A stretch of 64,000 nucleotides of DNA from an uncultured Bacilli bacterium (GTDB taxonomy: Bacteria > Bacillota_I > Bacilli_A > RFN20 > DUOF01), in assembly GCA_934183255.1 (NCBI GenBank), contig CAKPSD010000001.1, forward strand, positions 965,991 to 1,029,990. The letters are read 5' to 3'. Positions 62,018 to 64,000 of the stretch are shown in pieces. The position numbers and the translations under genes are program-made. The notes under the pieces are model-generated. The model was not told where the DNA came from. It searched no databases and was given only the letters and a program-made list of their open reading frames with translations. Numbering within the stretch: position 1 is the first letter of the stretch; each line of letters starts with the position of its first letter.

Positions 62018-63275
62018 TGTTGATTATAAATATAGTAATTTAAAATTAAATAGGCTAAAAAAAGAAGAAAAAAAGATTTTAAAAGTAGTGGATGCTTTTA
62101 ATAATGGCACATGTGTTGGAAATGATTATATTGGATGGAAAGATTTTGCTGACACAATAAGTGCAAGTGAAATAGAAAAAATAAAGAAAACTGCTGAAAA
62201 AATTCAAAAAAATTCTGATGTTTTTGTTGTTTGTGGGATAGGAGGATCTTATTTAGGATCAAGAGCTGTGATAGAAGCTTTAAAAGGATATGTTAATAAA
62301 AATATAGAAATAATATATGTTGGTAACACATTTGATGAAAGATATACTATGGATGTGCTTAACTATTTAAAAACAAAAGAGTTTTCTGTTAATGTAATTT
62401 CGAAATCTGGTTCTACTCTAGAAACGGCATATGCTTTTAGAATGATTAAAGATTTGTTAATTTCTAAATATAAAGAAAAAGCAAATGAAAGAATTTTTGC
62501 AACAACAGATCCAGAAAATGGATGTTTGCGCCAAATGACAAATAAAAATAATTGGCAATCATTTAATATTCCGTCAAATATTGGTGGAAGATATAGCGTA
62601 ATTACAGCAGTAGGCTTATTACCTTTAGCAGTTGCAGGTGTTAATATTGAAAAATTTTTAGAAGGTGTAAAAAAAGCTGAAAACGATTTAAAGGTAAAAG
62701 ATATGGATAATAATATTGCTTATCAATATGCAGCATATAGATATATACAGTATAAGAAAAATAAAAAAATAGAAATTTTTTCTTCTTATAGTCCATATTT
62801 AGCTATGCTTTCGGAATGGTGGAAACAATTGTTTGGCGAATCAGAAGGAAAAAATGGCAGAGGACTATTTCCTGCAAGTGTTAGTTTTTCTACTGATTTA
62901 CATTCTTTAGGACAATTTATTCAACAAGGGAAAAGAACGTTTTTTGTGACTCAATTGAAAATAGAAGGAAATGATAGACTTTATTTGAAAGAAGAAAAGG
63001 ATAATGATGATAATTTGAATTATTTATCTCAATTTTCTTTGAATCAAATAAACAAAAAAGCTCAAGAGGGTACAAACATAGCACATCACAATTTAGGAAA
63101 TGTGGACATATTTACTTTTGAATTAGCTAAAATAGATGAATTTAGTGTTGGATATTTACTATATACCTTAATGTATAGTTGCATGATTAGCGCTTATTTA
63201 TTGGGGGTAAATCCATTTAATCAACCAGGTGTAGAATTTTATAAATCAGAAATGAAAAAATTATTAAAAAAATAA
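62010..63275 (+). CDS. pgi: Glucose-6-phosphate isomerase
   Basis: A 421-residue phosphoglucose isomerase that interconverts glucose-6-phosphate and fructose-6-phosphate in glycolysis. Sugar-phosphate motifs are VCGIGGSYLGSRAVIEAL, VISKSGSTLETAYAFRM, and FGESEGKNGRGLFPASVSFS followed by TDLHSLGQFIQQG. It is about 30 residues shorter than Bacillus Pgi but has all active-site motifs. The start overlaps the S1 gene. Confidence 0.96.
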   Translation: MINVDYKYSNLKLNRLKKEEKKILKVVDAFNNGTCVGNDYIGWKDFADTISASEIEKIKKTAEKIQKNSDVFVVCGIGGSYLGSRAVIEALKGYVNKNIEIIYVGNTFDERYTMDVLNYLKTKEFSVNVISKSGSTLETAYAFRMIKDLLISKYKEKANERIFATTDPENGCLRQMTNKNNWQSFNIPSNIGGRYSVITAVGLLPLAVAGVNIEKFLEGVKKAENDLKVKDMDNNIAYQYAAYRYIQYKKNKKIEIFSSYSPYLAMLSEWWKQLFGESEGKNGRGLFPASVSFSTDLHSLGQFIQQGKRTFFVTQLKIEGNDRLYLKEEKDNDDNLNYLSQFSLNQINKKAQEGTNIAHHNLGNVDIFTFELAKIDEFSVGYLLYTLMYSCMISAYLLGVNPFNQPGVEFYKSEMKKLLKK

Positions 63276-63296
63276 TTAAACTTTATTAAAAAAATA

Positions 63297-63325
63297 TTGA
63301 CTACAAAAAATAAAGGTGTTATATT
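63297..63325 (+). promoter_or_regulatory. Promoter of the tRNA cluster
   Basis: TTGACT (63297-63302), a 17-bp spacer and TATATT (63320-63325), 33 bp upstream of the first tRNA. Confidence 0.65.
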
Positions 63326-63330
63326 TAAAG

Positions 63331-63355
63331 AGCATTACTTAGGAAATGCTTTTTT
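63331..63355 (+). terminator. Terminator-like hairpin between promoter and first tRNA
   Basis: AGCATT (63331-63336) pairs with AATGCT (63345-63350) with an 8-nt loop, followed by TTTTT. It may terminate pgi transcripts or act in the tRNA leader. Confidence 0.55.
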
Positions 63356-63357
63356 AT

Positions 63358-63433
63358 GGATGTTTAGCTCAGTTGGTAGAGTACCGCCCTTACAAGGCGA
63401 GGGTCGGGGGTTCGAGCCCCTCAACATCCACCA
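63358..63433 (+). tRNA. tRNA-Val (anticodon TAC)
   Basis: A 76-nt tRNA with encoded CCA. Acceptor strands GGATGTT / AACATCC pair fully; anticodon loop CTTACAA gives TAC. The T-loop is GGTTCGAGCCC-like. One anticodon-stem pair (C-A) is mismatched at the outer end. First gene of a five-tRNA cluster. Confidence 0.95.
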
Positions 63434-63485
63434 TTTATATTTATTGGGTAGTGAATGTAAGCCATTCGTCTTACAAATTGAATAT

Positions 63486-63570
63486 GGAGGAGTAGCGAAG
63501 TGGCCAAACGCGGTTGACTGTAAATCAATTCCCTCTGGGTTCGGCAGTTCAAATCTGTCCTCCTCCACCA
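63486..63570 (+). tRNA. tRNA-Tyr (anticodon GTA)
   Basis: An 85-nt type II tRNA with a long variable arm. Acceptor strands GGAGGAG / CTCCTCC pair; anticodon loop contains CTGTAAA; CCA is encoded. Confidence 0.95.
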
Positions 63571-63574
63571 CTAT

Positions 63575-63650
63575 TGGGGTATAGCCAAGCGGTAAGGCAT
63601 CAGACTTTGACTCTGACATTCCCCTGGTTCGAATCCAGGTACCCCAGCCA
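63575..63650 (+). tRNA. tRNA-Gln (anticodon TTG)
   Basis: A 76-nt tRNA with acceptor TGGGGTA / TACCCCA, anticodon loop CTTTGAC and encoded CCA; discriminator base G. Confidence 0.95.
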
Positions 63651-63662
63651 TTTGTTATAGAT

Positions 63663-63738
63663 GGTCCGTTAGCTCAGTAGGTAGAGCACGTGACTTTTAA
63701 TCACGGGGTCACAAGTTCAAATCTTGTACGGATCACCA
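63663..63738 (+). tRNA. tRNA-Lys (anticodon TTT)
   Basis: A 76-nt tRNA with acceptor GGTCCGT / ACGGATC (one G-U pair), anticodon loop CTTTTAA and encoded CCA. Confidence 0.95.
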
Positions 63739-63746
63739 TTTTTTTT

Positions 63747-63835
63747 GCCCAGATGGCGGAACAGGTAGACGCACAGGACTTAAAATCCTGAGGGTTGAGA
63801 GACCCGTGCCAGTTCGATTCTGGTTCTGGGCACCA
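63747..63835 (+). tRNA. tRNA-Leu (anticodon TAA)
   Basis: An 89-nt type II tRNA with long variable arm. Acceptor GCCCAGA / TCTGGGC pairs; anticodon loop CTTAAAA gives TAA; CCA is encoded. Confidence 0.95.
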
Positions 63836-63868
63836 CTAAAAATAATAACAAAAAACTTAAAAAATATA

Positions 63869-63897
63869 TTGAAATTGTTAAGTTAGTGTGTTATTAT
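63869..63897 (+). promoter_or_regulatory. Probable rRNA operon promoter
   Basis: TTGAAA (63869-63874), a 17-bp spacer and TATTAT (63892-63897), followed by AAAAAACGTCGCGGG. Position after a tRNA cluster and before a 16S-type leader supports an rrn promoter. Confidence 0.65.
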
Positions 63898-64000
63898 AAA
63901 AAACGTCGCGGGTAAAGCGATAAAAGAAATGATCTTTGAAAACTAAATAGAAACGTCAGCAAACAATAATTTAAGTAAAAAAGCGAAAGCGAAAAAATAA
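63898..64000 (+). other. Leader of a probable 16S rRNA operon, cut by window end
   Basis: The segment GATCTTTGAAAACTAAATAG (near 63931) is the form found in pre-16S leaders of Firmicutes. No 16S sequence lies inside the window. The AAAAAGCGAAAGCGAAAAA end could form part of the processing stem. Confidence 0.6.

Noticed and set aside
63297..63619. Open frames on both strands over the tRNA cluster
   Set aside because: They run through tRNA-Val and tRNA-Tyr, whose structure is unambiguous; such frames are common over tRNA genes.
1..64000. Mycoplasma-type code with TGA as Trp
   Set aside because: TGA ends several well-defined genes (prfA, uppS, COG2426 protein), and conserved Trp positions are TGG.
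1..64000. CRISPR array, prophage or insertion sequence
   Set aside because: No evenly spaced direct repeats, transposase, integrase or phage structural genes were seen.

Overview
The window is a densely packed, very A+T-rich bacterial chromosome segment (roughly a quarter to 30% G+C by eye). Genes use ATG/GTG/TTG starts with strong AGGAGG/AGGTGA ribosome-binding sites. TGA is used as stop and TGG for Trp, so this is the standard bacterial code and not a Mycoplasma-type one. Gene content and order match low-GC Firmicutes: murA(Z)..rpmE-prfA-prmC, gpsB-rnpB, pgsA-recA..rny-ymdB-spoVS, miaB-ymcA..cotE, ecfA1-ecfA2-ecfT-truA, yunB-yutH. My best guess is an uncultured gut-type lineage of Bacilli/Erysipelotrichia (RF39-like); that placement is inference.

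Layout. 1-7 kb: end of murA, an SGNH-fold protein that has lost its triad, rpmE, prfA, prmC, a split HipA-type kinase pair, asnS. 7-10 kb: membrane proteins, including an orphan protein resembling the CBASS effector Cap15, a Cys/His plus Lys/Ala-rich small protein, gpsB and RNase P RNA. 10.8-20 kb: a large surface protein, gtrA, pgsA, recA, a three-gene unknown module, rny, ymdB, spoVS. 20-31 kb: YfhO, uppS, a COG2426 membrane protein, two glycosyltransferases, an ABC exporter, miaB and ymcA. 31-39 kb: zinc-ribbon and PH proteins, mscL, cotE, a surface protein, a class A penicillin-binding protein, an HtrA-type protease lipoprotein. 39-45.5 kb: ECF transporter module, truA, a methyltransferase and an LRR protein. 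45.7-52.7 kb (minus strand): a Wadjet/MksBEF-type SMC complex (jetABC without jetD), a YihY protein and a PH-like membrane protein. 52.8-59.2 kb: four lipoproteins arranged as a duplicated pair, two with parvulin-type foldase domains. 59.2-64 kb: CBS protein, yunB, yutH, Nfu, S1 protein, pgi, five tRNAs (Val-Tyr-Gln-Lys-Leu), then the promoter and leader of a probable rRNA operon that starts beyond the window.

How the genes fit together. Most encode translation (prfA, prmC, asnS, miaB, truA, rpmE, tRNAs), RNA turnover (rny, ymdB, rnpB), envelope building (murA, uppS, pgsA, PBP, gpsB, glycosyltransferases, YfhO) and protein folding or quality control outside the membrane (PrsA-like lipoproteins, HtrA). 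SpoVS, CotE, YunB and a YutH-like protein point to endospore formation, and sequences matching the Bacillus sigma-E promoter consensus lie directly upstream of cotE and yunB.

The most unusual items are jetABC without the JetD nuclease, a Cap15-like effector with no cyclase nearby, a HipS/HipT-like pair with no HipB, an SGNH protein with all three catalytic residues replaced by Tyr, and a recA-linked module with a degenerate zincin.
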